A stretch of 64,000 nucleotides of DNA, from positions 116,001 to 180,000 of the forward strand of contig JAXCGZ010001917.1 of the NCBI GenBank assembly GCA_037179515.1, given 5' to 3'. A program made the translations under genes and the position numbers. This stretch comes from Halocaridina rubra (lineage: Eukaryota; Arthropoda; Malacostraca; Decapoda; Atyidae). Positions 12,001 to 22,199 of this stretch are shown here, piece after piece (the first letter of the stretch is position 1; each line of letters starts with the position of its first letter). Below the pieces are notes generated by a model. That model was not told the origin of the DNA, did not search any database, and saw only the letters and a list, made by a program, of their open reading frames with translations.

Positions 12001-15000
12001 GAGAAAGTATCCTAACTTGGCCAAATCTAATATAATCTGTTAGAAAAGGATATGAGATAAATATGATTACATTAGTTTAGTGATCCCCTTCCATTCTATA
12101 GGTAGGTTGGGTGGTCCAGTCATTTTCATCGCTTACTCTGCAATATCCACAACTAACTCTACCAGATTAACGTATTATTTTTTCATACTTACACCTGTGA
12201 TGCAATGTAAATATAAGACCTAATGATGGTATCCGACGTATAAATGTGCCATTTATAATTAAAGACTTAATAAACTTGTAACATCTTCTTCCTTTGAATC
12301 ACCAGCCACAAAAACCCGAATCCAGTATTTTTGTATAGACTCTCAATTAGTAATCCACCCCAAATCTTTCTTTTTTTCATTTTATAACCATCAAATTTGC
12401 TTCGATAGTATATTTTGCTCTTTCAAATAGTTGGCTTCCGTTGTAGAATACTTTTGCACAAAAGAATCTGTATATATCATTCTACCATGACTCTAGTATA
12501 TTCCCCACATCTTAAAATGACTTCAGAGATATTAGTCTGACAACATCCGCATGTCGACATTTTTAAAACTCACGACTTAGTATTGGTACCTGAAAATATG
12601 ACAATTTACGCAATTCTCTCAATAATGGTACAAAATATAAAAATAATTTATCAAAAGGATCTGCTTCCATATACCATAAACGCGTGCATAAAAAAAAAAT
12701 GTGTATAGGCAAAACGCGGTCTCAAAATGGCACAAAAATGGTATCTGAGCCAAAGAAATCTCATGGGATAGAATTATCTTAAGATACTGGGGCAGGGTGC
12801 AGTGAAGTGGCTGGAAATCATCAGGTGTTGTAAGTTAACTATATGTCTGGATTCTGGGTTGAACATTCAAGTCTTTTTCTTTTAATTGGGAGTTTCGTTT
12901 TCTTCTCCTGTAAAACGAAACATCTACCCTAACTTTTTTTTTCACCCTAAAACTTAACGGTCTTGATTTTTGTCCTAATTCCGTTTCTTCCTAGCTGTTT
13001 TATGTTCTGATCCAGAATCCGGAATTGTGTTTGTGTACAAATGTTGCAAATAACAACTGTCTTTTTTCACTCTCTCCCTCTTCTAGGAAGGGGAAGAGGG
13101 CGGAGCACCGGTAAGTGCTTTTCTGGCAAAGTGCTTCAGAATAATATTGGAGGAACTTGTACTGAAAGTCACAAAAGTGTCCATCCTATTTATTGTCAAA
13201 CATTAAATCACACCACTGTAGTTGGTGGTACTGTAAATGTAATCTTTATATTGAATTAATAATTAGTGTGACAAGTTAAACAGCGATGGACGACTAGACA
13301 CTAGTTAAATTCCTCCAACTATTCTGGGCACTGCCTCTGTCCAATGTTGATATAAAGGTTGAAATGACTCTTCTGCAGCATAGATCCTGCTCATGAAGAG
13401 CCATTCGCCATATTATTTATACTAGAATTTCAATATTTTTATTCATTCATTTTAATTTGAGGAGAATTCTTTCCATTAATTTCGATAGCATCTTGACAGC
13501 AATGATTTCTGTAGAATAAATAAGGCACCGTGCCATACTTGACAAAAGGAGAGTCGTAGAGTGACAGTTGATCTAACTAAATATGAAGAATCTGTGAACA
13601 AATAGAAAATTTGGACATTTCTCTATTTTTGGATTCAGTTGACAGTAACAGGTGGTTGTAGAAATATCCCCCAAATATTTGAGTACTATGAATATTCGAT
13701 TTTTATAGGATATACCCTTTTTACCTTGCATGAAATTTGTGTTATTTTCGGAATAATTGTAATGAAGATTACAATTTTCTAACTCTTTACACTATACTGA
13801 TGAAATATTTCCTTTGCATATATGAAATGAGACAAAGCAATTCTAACTTTGCCTGAGAAGTTTTAATATTATATATCGAAAGGGACTCCCAAGTTCTAAC
13901 TTGACAGTAATGTATATAGATCAATGGCAGCAATGTCTGCTTTAAATTTGTACATTAAGAAGCAAATTTACAAGTAAGAACATCATAAAAAGAAAATCTA
14001 ATTTACTTTTACCCTTCAGAGGTTAAGACTACGACGCTCCTCCTCTGCCCTTTTATTCTTGATGATCATGGTTTTTAATTGCCAAATTTCTCCTTGAAAA
14101 GAATATTCAGTTCTTTTCTTTATTTTTTCAAACAAGCTTTTCTTCATTGTTTTTTTATTTTCGCAATAACTTGATGTTTAGCTCAAACTTATTTAGTTGT
14201 AAGAAGCATTTCTCACATTTCCAAAGTTGGATGTTAAAATGGCTTTAGATCAAAGAACAAAAAGGTTCACAACCAATAAATGTTGAAAAATGACACTTTT
14301 CCACATTTATGGAGAAAAAGTTAACACTGAGGATACAAGTTTATTCGGTTAAAACTGCAATTTTTGTGGATTTCTTTATGAGTCTATTCTTCAGAGAATC
14401 CATTAAATATTTAGCCTTGAAAATGAAATTTCCCTCCGTGTGAAAAACTCAAAGAATTCCAGGATCTGTCATCACAAATGCTGAGCATGTCTAGTTGAAT
14501 AACATATTTGAATGATATTATTCAATCGCATGGCTGCTGTGATGCCAAAATCTAGGAATGCTAGTGCTAGTGAACCTTTTGTGTTCCTTTCCTGAACCTG
14601 TTCGATGCACTAATATATCCTGTCTTCCCACAGGCGGAGGGTGACGCCCCTGCAGAAGAAGGTGAGTTGATCTCATCCTCTTTGTTAAATGTACTGAATC
14701 ATCTGATAACCCATGTGCGTGCTATTAAGGGACAGAGGATATGAATACACGTGGAGTCAAATTTGTGGCAGATGATTTAGATCCCTTTATAAAGTTGAAC
14801 TGGATCAATGAGGATTAATGAGAGGAAGAAAACCCATTCAGATCAGTTTCTGTCCCTTGATGCACCACCTCATCATTACTTTTAAGGACACAATTACAAG
14901 GAAAGGATGAATGAGGTTTTCCTCCTTTCCCTGTATTTCCCTCCCTCCACAAAACACATTCCCTAGTTCTAAACAACAGGGCAACTAATATTATTTTCTT

Positions 15001-15544
15001 TTGCAGGCTAACAGAACATTTTTTTAATTTCTAATTTTATGATGATTATTTCTCTTTCTCTTTTTTTGTTTGTTTGAACTTGTTCTTTTGTTTGTTACGT
15101 TAGTCCGTCCATGTGGCTGTCAGTCTTTGGTTTGCATGTGTTTTATTATTATCCATATTTAAAAAGTAATTCTGGTAATAATTGGAACATTCTTTTCTTT
15201 CCTGCACTAATATAACACTTATAGGTAAAGAGGGTGCCCCAACAGAAGGCGCTCCTACAGAGGGTGCGCCAGCAGAGGGGGCCCCCGCTGAGGCTGCCCC
15301 TGGCGAGGCAGCCCCTACCGAAGCACCACCTGCAGAAGGTGAAGCTCCTCCTCCAGCTGAAGGAGCACCAGCTGAGGGCTCTGCTGAAGCTCCTGCACCA
15401 GCTGAGGGAGGTGAGGCTCCTCCACCAACTGAGCAGGCACCAGCAGAAGCCCCTGCTGAAACTCCAGCTGAAGCTCCAGCGGAGGCTGCCCCCTCTGAGG
15501 CCGCCCCTGCTGAGGGTGAAGCTCCCGCGCCAGCAGAAGGTTAA
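4371..15544 (+). CDS. TnI: Troponin I, 3' half, with Ala/Pro/Glu-rich C-terminal extension (six exons)
   Basis: Thin-filament inhibitory subunit of striated muscle; it binds actin, troponin C and troponin T. Visible exons: 4371-4414, 5117-5258, 5881-5925, 13087-13110, 14634-14661, 15225-15544. All junctions are GT-AG and phases join without a break, giving 200 codons plus stop. The core carries the arthropod TnI signature [22 protein letters not shown] followed by [17 protein letters not shown] and [11 protein letters not shown], then a KPDW motif near the usual TnI C-terminus. Instead of ending a few residues later, the frame continues through two microexons into a 106-residue block of A-P-E/G repeats, so the extension is about 123 residues. 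The N-terminal half is not in the window. Family assignment is near certain from the core motifs. The joining of the last three exons rests on splice sites and phase only and may be isoform-specific. Confidence 0.9.
4415..5116 (+). other. TnI: Troponin I intron with long pyrimidine tract and (CTT)n
   Basis: 702-bp intron. From about 4431 to 4860 it is strongly T/C-rich on the coding strand, with an uninterrupted CTT/TCC stretch at about 4765-4860. A fragment of dispersed repeat family B lies at 4985-5060. Confidence 0.85.
4985..5060 (-). repeat. Family B dispersed repeat, fragment
   Basis: Shares the block reading, on this strand, GTGTGCTTTGACTCGGC followed by CATACAAGGGGGATTGCAG, which recurs inverted or direct at 19020, 33330, 34180, 57896 and 59460. 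Only this end of the element is present. Confidence 0.6.
5117..5258 (+). CDS. TnI: Troponin I exon b (inhibitory region and second actin-binding part)
   Basis: Acceptor CCACAG before 5117, donor GTAAGT at 5259. The first base completes a Phe codon with exon a. It encodes [15 protein letters not shown], then [17 protein letters not shown], then an acidic ELEDDKGA end; it finishes in phase 0. Confidence 0.93.
5786..5879 (+). repeat. 44-bp tandem duplication at a 3' splice site
   Basis: Two copies of a unit beginning AGATCATAT and ending GTCTACCTGTAT abut the acceptor of the 5881 exon, differing by a small indel and one substitution. The polypyrimidine/branch-point region is therefore present twice. 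Confidence 0.85.
5881..5925 (+). CDS. TnI: Troponin I exon c (KPDW motif)
   Basis: 45-nt phase 0 exon encoding [15 protein letters not shown]; acceptor TTTGCAG, donor GTAAAC. KPDW marks the usual C-terminal region of arthropod TnI. A 44-bp tandem duplication lies directly upstream of the acceptor. Confidence 0.88.
5926..7568 (+). other. TnI: Troponin I intron c-d, left part
   Basis: AT-rich intron sequence. A 40-bp direct duplication (CTTTACAAATTTGTAAACTG and following bases) sits at about 7185-7265. No exon or known element recognised otherwise. Confidence 0.5.
7569..7626. repeat. (ATT)n microsatellite, SINE tail
   Basis: ATT run abutting the SINE C cluster; the same element ends in ATT/AAT runs at 8506 and 33058, so this is probably its retroposition tail. 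Confidence 0.85.
7627..8505. mobile_element. Cluster of four tRNA-derived SINE C units, two inverted against two
   Basis: Two units in minus orientation (heads near 7640-7720 and 7915-7995) face two in plus orientation (heads near 8100-8165 and 8383-8450). Each head resembles a tRNA: A-box-like GTGGTCTAGTGGACTAAG and B-box GGTTCGATCCC. Each has a shared body including GGAGATTATTTGAAG and a 3' end TTTGTTTCAT followed by AAT/ATT repeats. Units are 75-90 percent alike by eye. Together they form an imperfect inverted repeat of nearly 900 bp with ATT-type runs at both ends. tRNA derivation is inferred from the boxes; the parent tRNA is not identified. Confidence 0.8.
8506..8552. repeat. (AAT)n/(ATT)n tail of SINE C
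   Basis: AAT run switching to ATT immediately after the last SINE C unit. Confidence 0.85.
8949..9041. repeat. (TA)n microsatellite, about 92 bp
   Basis: Uninterrupted TA dinucleotide run in the long troponin I intron. Confidence 0.98.
9042..10295 (+). other. TnI: Troponin I intron c-d, middle part
   Basis: AT-rich, no exon seen. Near 9129-9355 an imperfect inverted pair (GCAGGAT...TGTTTGGATAG versus CTATTCAAACACATCCTGC) may be a decayed foldback element. A short ATT run lies at 10141-10160. Confidence 0.4.
10296..10533. mobile_element. Palindromic MITE, family M1, copy 1
   Basis: 238-bp near-perfect palindrome: starts GGCCCGATTTCTTAAACAG and ends with its reverse complement. The arms also share AACCTAGGATACCATATTG and the inner block GCATCTGACGCGGTTCTG. 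Two more copies occur at 11682 and 35306. The whole element would fold into a long hairpin and has no coding capacity. Flanks read TAT on both sides, but target duplication is not consistent among the copies. Confidence 0.88.
10663..10760 (+). mobile_element. tRNA-derived SINE D, fragment
   Basis: tRNA-like head with A-box-like CAGTGGTTAGAG and B-box-like GCGATCAATCCC, followed by the family body start AAGAAGGGCATCC. Related full copy at 54080-54254. Confidence 0.65.
11682..11911. mobile_element. Palindromic MITE, family M1, copy 2
   Basis: 230-bp hairpin-forming copy with the same termini and a GGATCC-centred dyad (ATCCCATGTGGGAT). The overlapping open frames on both strands here are a consequence of the palindrome and are not genes. 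Confidence 0.9.
11912..13086 (+). other. TnI: Troponin I intron c-d, right part
   Basis: AT-rich intronic sequence; nothing recognised apart from the pyrimidine-rich acceptor at its end. Confidence 0.5.
13087..13110 (+). CDS. TnI: Troponin I microexon d (EGEEGGAP)
   Basis: 24-nt phase 0 microexon between a strong pyrimidine-rich acceptor (CTCTTCTAG) and a consensus donor (GTAAGT). Being a whole number of codons it could be skipped without loss of frame. The acidic Gly/Pro composition matches the downstream extension. Confidence 0.72.
13111..14633 (+). other. TnI: Troponin I intron d-e
   Basis: 1,523-bp intron; no repeat or additional exon recognised. Confidence 0.6.
14634..14661 (+). CDS. 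TnI: Troponin I microexon e (AEGDAPAEE)
   Basis: 28-nt exon with acceptor TTCCCACAG and donor GTGAGT. It ends in phase 1; its last G combines with GT of the next exon to give Gly. Composition is the same Ala/Glu/Pro type as the final exon. Confidence 0.75.
14662..15224 (+). other. TnI: Troponin I intron e-f
   Basis: 563-bp intron with a T-rich segment near 15025-15100; GT-AG boundaries. Confidence 0.65.
15225..15544 (+). CDS. TnI: Troponin I terminal exon f: acidic APE-repeat tail
   Basis: Acceptor ATATAACACTTATAG, then an open frame to TAA at 15542-15544. The exon supplies 105 codons plus a junction Gly and consists of degenerate repeats such as [19 protein letters not shown] and PAEAPAE, with Lys only at its start. 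It is strikingly GC-rich against AT-rich surroundings, and the long open frame on the opposite strand is a by-product of this. It is expected to be disordered and negatively charged. Comparable Pro/Ala-rich extensions are known on the flight-muscle TnI of the water bug Lethocerus (troponin H); homology of the two extensions is not shown here. Confidence 0.85.
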
Positions 15545-16315
15545 TCGAACTGCGCTGAGGAAGGTAATGAGTGCTACGAAGGCGACAGCGTCAAACCGGC
15601 CTGACCAAGACGACTGAACTGCCAATCGCCATGACCAATACCAACAAATACCACCACATCCACATCTGGCAATCACCACCACCACCAATCATTATTCTCC
15701 TCTTCACCCTCTAGACATTAAATGCTTACCACATCACTTATTCCGCTTTTTTTTATCGTTTCCATTTGTTTATCATTTTGCTTTTAAGCCTCTGAGTTGG
15801 CATTACTTATTTACCTAATCTCACTTCTGTATTGTACAAATGATTCATTTGCATTTTATTTTCTGCCATTTATTTCTTTTTAAGTTTTGCAAAAATGCTG
15901 CCTGTAAGCTAAAGTAACTTAACAAAGAATTCGTTTACTTATTTCCTCAGTAAAAATCAATGTTTGATGTTTGTCATATCTTTATATTTAATTAAGTTAT
16001 GCTAAAGACACATATAGGACCAAACAAGGATATATAATAAGGGTTTTTATACCAGCTTCAATCATACCTTCTGATTGCTTACATTTATAGAATATTTCTT
16101 TACGCATAACGGTATTGAAAGTACTACTGGGCTGTATGTGTCTTTCTTATTTACACTTTTCCATTTCACTTCAATGTTTCATTTTCATCTACTGTGTATA
16201 CGTACGCTGAGAATGAGGGTGGTTAATTACACTGAATGAAAATTTTAAAAGAAGAATTGAGTAGTTTCTCATTACAAACAGCTCTGGTCCCAAATTACTT
16301 CGTGTATGAGTGTGC

Positions 16316-16319
<4 letters not shown>
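15545..16319 (+). other. TnI: Troponin I 3' untranslated region and flank
   Basis: Follows the stop codon. A candidate polyadenylation signal ATTAAA lies at 15717-15722, about 175 bp after the stop. Beyond it is AT-rich sequence up to a TA microsatellite. The transcript end cannot be fixed from sequence. Confidence 0.5.
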
Positions 16320-16389
<70 letters not shown>

Positions 16390-16504
16390 CATGAATGTGG
16401 ACAATGGATCTTTGCAGTCGCAAAGAAGACATTTTTTAAAACAAAATATCACCTATCTTGATAACGAAATATTGCAAGACGAGGTTCTGTGCTGCATATG
16501 TGAC

Positions 16505-16557
<53 letters not shown>
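16320..16557. repeat. (TA)n and (GA)n microsatellites
   Basis: TA run at 16320-16388 and GA run at 16508-16557, with 120 bp of ordinary sequence between. Confidence 0.97.
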
Positions 16558-16559
<2 letters not shown>

Positions 16560-17369
16560 CAGCTCGACTAACACTCACTCTTTATCATTTCCACAGACAC
16601 AAATCAGAAAACTGATGATCTTGTTAAATGCAACCAGGCTAATCTCAAAACAATTTTTATCCCCAAATAGCCGCTGCGTAAGAAGTGTGCCTATTTACTA
16701 CCCGAAGGAAGAGGAAGAGGAAGAAGAAGAGGTGCAGCAGCAGCAGCAACAACAACAGCAGAAGTAGGAGTAGGGGATGTCTGTGTAACTTGTCTTCGTC
16801 GTCGTCGTCGTCTTCGTGCGTGTCATCCTCGTCGTTTTCGCCGTCTTTCTGAGCGGCAACCTTCGTCTTGCGTCTTTCTACATGTCTCGCCAAAGTGTAT
16901 TGATATTATATCATTATTAAACATTCTGATTTTGAACTGCGGAAGATCTCTCCATGATTACTCGAAAACATCGAAAACAACAACAACAACAACAACAACG
17001 CTTCCTCATGTCAATACACGAGGAATCCAACACCTAATCAAGAAAACTTCATCTACTCAAAAATGGAAGAAGAATCCGTATGTAAACAAATACCTTTACG
17101 AATTAAGTGTTGGGTATCAACGATACAAATTCTCTCAAAAGAAACAAAGATGGAGTTACAGCAATAATTCGACTATGGACGTTGATCATCAACGACATAA
17201 ACAAAAGCAACAACAAAACCCACATCATGGAAGGGCTTCGTGTCCCTGGACTGACTGTGAACATCTTTATAATTGCTTCACTATCAATAATAATAAATTT
17301 GTATTACTAATACAAAAAAAATCTAGTTGTTTCCTTTGTTTCCTCAGATTCAAAATGGATTCCAAAACA
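16558..17369. other. Intergenic, simple-repeat-rich
   Basis: Contains GAAGAG/CAG purine-rich repeats (about 16700-16770), a CGT run (16797-16813) and CAA runs (about 16976-17000). A long open frame (16932-17432) crosses it but has no family resemblance and ends inside a LINE fragment. Confidence 0.45.
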
Positions 17370-17460
17370 CACATACACTCCTGGAACCGATCAGGAGACG
17401 GGAAGAGACGAGCTTTGGGCTCTTTCCCGTAAACACAATTAGGTAATCACCATTAGGTAA
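17370..17460 (+). mobile_element. LINE G 3' end fragment
   Basis: Encodes a degraded W-N-R-S-G-D-G-K-R-R tail ending in SFP then stop, matching the 3' end of the LINE fragment at 46632-46946. After the stop it has ACAATTAGGTAATCACC and a repeated TTAGGTAATCAC that runs directly into a CA microsatellite. Confidence 0.65.
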
Positions 17461-17596
<136 letters not shown>

Positions 17597-17889
17597 TCTC
17601 CAAATCATGGCAATAATCAAGTCATCGGGATTACCTATTTGCAAGCACTTATTTTTATATAAAGGAAAATGTCCTATACTTGTGACTCCCCGTCTCGTTG
17701 TTGGATTTTCTACACAATGACACTAGTGACTTAATTCCTTGAAAAAGCTAGGAATGCTTTAAAAATTCAAAGTAATTCCATACATCAACGATTCTCCTAT
17801 ACAGTCATATTGCTTGTACACATCTTGCAGAGATGGCATTTAGCATACCTCTAAACTGATGCCTCAATAGTTACAGTATTAGTTCGTGT

Positions 17890-17915
17890 AAAAAAAAAAA
17901 AAAAAAAAAAAAAAA

Positions 17916-17954
<39 letters not shown>

Positions 17955-17971
17955 ACCACCACCACCACCAC
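17890..17971. repeat. Poly-A, (CA)n and (CCA)n compound repeat
   Basis: A run of 26 A residues, TC, a CA run of about 36 bp, then five CCA-type units and a short CA run. Confidence 0.95.
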
Positions 17972-18169
17972 ACACACATTCACTTCTATATATCATCTAT
18001 TCTAATACTAGAAAAAAAAATACATGCTTACATCCTGCAGAGATTTTTTACTTAAGTTGTACACTTGTACCTCAATGCATCCAATAGAAGTTTGCCGTAT
18101 TCTACGTGTCACTATTAACCTCCATTCTAATAGAGGAGGTCAAAGACGAATTAGAGCTAGATAAATAAG

Positions 18170-18220
18170 GTTGAATGTACTTCCTAACGCCCTGCGGTGG
18201 GTTCGAACACAGGTTTAACG
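18170..18220 (-). mobile_element. SINE D head fragment (decayed)
   Basis: Contains CTTCCTAACGCCCTGCGGTGG then GTTCGAAC, similar to the body/B-box junction of SINE D copies elsewhere. Short and degenerate. Confidence 0.4.
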
Positions 18221-18354
18221 CTTGCAATATCAGTATGTTTAATAATTTCCATACAAAGTTAAACATTAGCACATAATATTTGTTTATATCCTTCGGAGAA
18301 GATATTTTGACAAAACTTTCAAACTGTGACCTCCAAGCTTGCAATAGGATGGAT

Positions 18355-18468
18355 TCGGTTTTACGTCACGCACTCCCTTTTCTACTAAGGGCTAGGACGT
18401 TTGCTTCTTACTAAGGACTTGTTTTGGCAGATGTAATCATTACCCTGAGTGTATGCCCTTACTATAAT
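18355..18468 (-). mobile_element. tRNA-derived SINE A, 5'-truncated copy
   Basis: Begins with the family 3' end (CGGTTTTACGTCACG on the + strand) and carries the body block GTAATCATTACCCTGAGTG; lacks the tRNA head. Confidence 0.75.
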
Positions 18469-18687
18469 CCTCAAACAACGTAAACATTAACAAAGATAAA
18501 CGCGTCTTCGAAAGATTCTCCCAGTACAAACGTCGCAGTTACAATCGATTGGATAATTACTCCTATGTGTTCATATATACAAAACTGACCTATACACGAA
18601 AGGTGAGACACAGGAGGATAACCTTGAACTCTTGATCGATGTTTATCACAACAATGGAGTCTACAATGCATTATGGGGGAGAGCTTA

Positions 18688-18885
18688 CTGTTCCGGTTTT
18701 ACGTCACGGAGTCCCTTTTCTACCAAGGGCTAGGACGATTGCCTTCTTGCGAAGGACTTGTTTTCGCAGATGTAATCGTTACCCTGATTGAATGTCCTTG
18801 CTAACCTCAGACCGTGACGGCGCGCGAGCCCTCGACCTGACGCCTCAGAGTCGCGGACGCTACCGCTTGAGCCACGGTGACTACC
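18688..18885 (-). mobile_element. tRNA-derived SINE A, full-length with 14-bp target duplication
   Basis: The head on the minus strand starts GTCACCGTGGCTCAAGCGG (A-box-like), with a B-box-like block around the family TCGAGG/GCGCGCC region; the body and 3' end match copies at 24405 and 57177. Flanked on both sides by TGGGGGAGAGCTTA (18674-18687 and 18886-18899), a target-site duplication expected of LINE-driven retroposition. Confidence 0.88.
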
Positions 18886-19019
18886 TGGGGGAGAGCTTAT
18901 AATAGAATTTAATGAATAAAAAAGAAACATACAAGAATAAACACAAAATATTAACAACAAATATTTCAATTCTTTTTAAAGCACTTTTAATTTTTCTCTC
19001 ACTTTCCAACGTCAAGGAC

Positions 19020-19215
19020 ATAGTCCCCCTTTTGTGGAGGTGGCAGAGTCAAAGCACACATTCATGATAACCAAACATACCTCCATCACTACTCTTAGCT
19101 CCATGAGGATGAAAGGTTGCCTCAATTACCCCACTACCTGCTTGGGTTATCCACAGGGTTAAAGGACAAGAATCTTCTGCCGTGTGGCCCGACAGCCACA
19201 GCTGGTTTACTCCCT
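19020..19215 (+). mobile_element. Dispersed repeat family B, copy
   Basis: Carries family blocks AGTCAAAGCACACATTC, TCTTAGCTCC, CTGCTTGGGTTATCCACAGG and GTGGCCCGACAGCC. Similar copies: 31640, 33330, 34180, 57896, 59340 (inverted), 59955. Confidence 0.75.
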
Positions 19216-20285
19216 GAGTACTTTATACATATAATTCGTCCTTGCTCAATAGATATCTACAGTGCAAAATAAAATTGTTAGCATGTGTGAACATATGAAA
19301 TAGATATCTGCCCCAGACCAAGATTCGAGCCCCCCCCCAAAAAAAAGGGGGGTCCCCCCTCATGTAACATCTTCCCAAGAGCCATTTGGGGACAAAGCAG
19401 AGGGTTGGTGACGTCCATCGTTTGGGAATTCATCCAGATAATTCATTTTCAGTATGGTTAAGGGGAATATGGTTCAATAAAATAAAAATGAAAAACCGGT
19501 TCATACATAATGTTAAAGAATGAAAGTTGGATTCAAGAAAAAAAAAAGTACCCTAAAACATGAATGTTTCCGTGACCTTTGTAAAAGTCATATCGAAATT
19601 GGTAAAATTAGTCAAGCGAGTAAATCTCTCATCTTGTTTCATCCATAAAACTGAAGTTTGCATGAAGCCCCACCTCTGTTAGTACCACGAGTTTAATCTC
19701 AGCAAAAAGCTAATTACGGAAGAAAATTTCTAACTCCATACACTCACCGACGCATCAACTCACGCTTCTCTTCATGTGGATTTTGATAAGCATCCACTGG
19801 GCATATACCCACTGGGCATAACCCCTGACTTCCACCAAGAAGTTCCAAATTCAATTCCAAATGGTGGCTCATACAACCTCTCTTGGCCAGAGCCACTTAG
19901 GGAAAAGGAAACAGTATGGTGTTCCTCGAGTGGTATCCCCCTTCAATGTCAGCAGGCATTACGAGTACACAATTACACGTGCGGGGGGTAAATAGTGGAA
20001 CAGTATCTTTATGAGGTCACTTATCGATGAAGGCAAAAATACCCGAAACGCAGATCTCAAATAAAAAACGAAAGGTTAAAACAGCAATTATAAAAGTTAC
20101 CTGACGGAAATTTTATGGAAAATAGCACCCGAGATTATCTATGCCTCTTCAAGTTATGGAGTTTACACCCCCAAACTGACTGAATTATCAAGGGTAAATC
20201 TCAAATCTCACACAGTCAAAAAAGTACATGCAATTATGTATGTTTGCATATTCTTTGGAGAATACAGCTCCAAACTGTCTGTTAT
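19216..20285. other. Intergenic, unassigned
   Basis: No gene recognised. A short frame at 19776-19991 shows no family resemblance. From about 20100 a weak repeat with the motif CCAAACTGNCTG ... TATCAAG recurs (20170, 20262, 20512), suggesting an old minisatellite. Confidence 0.4.
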
Positions 20286-20470
20286 GTCAAGACACCGGGA
20301 GAGGCAAAAGCTGTCCTCATCAATAAAGGCCCGGGCACGAGAAAATACCAAGACGAAGGAAAAGAAAAAGCTTAAAGACAAGGCAGAGATGAGGTAATGT
20401 CACACAATGGAAAACGCCAGACAGAAACAACAGTCAAAGTACAGAGGATCCAGAGATATGGAGGACTAGG
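20286..20470. repeat. Dispersed repeat family E, copy 1
   Basis: About 180 bp shared with 36760-36936 at high similarity, including CATCAATAAAGGCCCGGGC and AAGGCAGAGATGAGGTAATG. Origin unknown; it sits inside an older degenerate repeat. Confidence 0.75.
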
Positions 20471-21479
20471 CCCTGAGATGACGATAGATCTGCTTTTTGA
20501 AGGATGTAGTTCCAAACTGGTTCCAGTGTCAACTTAAATATCTAACAATTTAACAAAATACTGGATGCATTATCAAGAGTCTACCGATCAACATTTTACA
20601 TCTATAATAATCAAAGCTTAAAACAGGAAGCCTCACCTCTGTGATGTTCATACAACATATTGTCAATCATCTACGGATTATGAGCAGCTTTAAAACCCCT
20701 TTTTCGTGAGGTTTAATACTTCAATGGCGGTGTTTGTGTAACTAGCTGGAGTTACAGGAGGTAGAAGAAGAAGAGGAGGAAGAGGAAGAGAAGATGAAGC
20801 AGAAGGAGGAAGAAGAAGAGTAGAAAGAGTTTAAAGTAAACGAAGAATGAGGAAAAAATAAACGGCTGAACTTGGATCCGCAGCGCGTGGAGGGGATAGG
20901 GTGATATAATTTTATTCAACGGATATAGACCAAAATATAAACAAAGAGGTATGTACCTGTAAGTACTGTATATGCTATATACTTCTTTATTGTTATATTG
21001 TAATTGATTCTTCTACCTATTCTGCCTTCCAATATGGTTTTCTAGACCTCTCTTTATCACTCATTCTCTAAATTCTGCAAATCCCATTTAATATATCTTT
21101 CTTTCAATGGCTCAACACGTCAAGATATTTATAAACATGCTACTGTCAAGATCATTCAGTGAATAAAACTCGCCTCTAATAATGAAAATAAACGACTTGT
21201 TTCATTACCTATGTTTAATAAATGAATCAATAAATGTAATAAATAAATAAAGAATAATATTCTTGAAATTTATACTTCATTTGGCGACTTTGTAATATTT
21301 AATTTTTGGGAAAATTTTTTGTTGTTGCCAACCATCATTGCTCTTTTTCGTCCTTAAAACTTCCTGAGATAAAGATTCATAAACTTCGTCAGCACAGTGA
21401 GTATACACATTAGGCCTGTTGTGATAAACCACAAACATAATCACTTTATACTTTAATGATATGATGGGATTTAGTCAAT
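20471..21479. other. Intergenic, unassigned
   Basis: AT-rich with a GAAGAG purine-rich patch at about 20760-20825. No gene seen. Confidence 0.4.
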
Positions 21480-21581
<102 letters not shown>

Positions 21582-21980
21582 GTTAAATGAGAGTGAAATG
21601 AACTACTGGGAAGATAAAAACTATTCAAATATGAAAAGTCTAAAACTTTAACTTTATACTTATAGGATGAACAAATATAAATATATAGAAAAAAAGGATC
21701 TTGTAAAAATGAGCAATACCAGGGTTCTCTAGGGTTATTTCTATTTCCAAGGAAAACCGCCTCAAATAACCAAAGAATTTAAGGAATTATTGAAGAGTAT
21801 ATTGAGTTCTGGGTGTTACTCATCTTCACAAGAAAAAAAAAATAGAAGAAACAAGGGTACGAAATAACAGTCAAAGAATAATCAATAAAGCTTCCTCTTC
21901 GCCATAATATTAAGGCCCTTCGTAATGAATAGGCTGTAATAAATGACTCCAGTGAGTCGGCAAAAGAAACTTCTTGTTTT

Positions 21981-22087
<107 letters not shown>

Positions 22088-22199
22088 GTTATCTGTTTAT
22101 ATGTTACGAGCTGAATATTTTTAGTTAAGTGTCCCAAAGGGCCATAACACACTATAGGTTAGGGACAACAGTGCTGAAATTCAGAGCCAGTGGTTACTT

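Noticed and set aside
15149..15688. 179-residue minus-strand open frame, Trp/Ser/Cys-rich
   Set aside because: It is the complement of the GC-rich troponin I tail exon; repeat codons read backwards avoid stops. No splice or family support.
16932..17432. 166-residue plus-strand frame
   Set aside because: Built from CAA repeats and a LINE 3' fragment; no coherent protein character.
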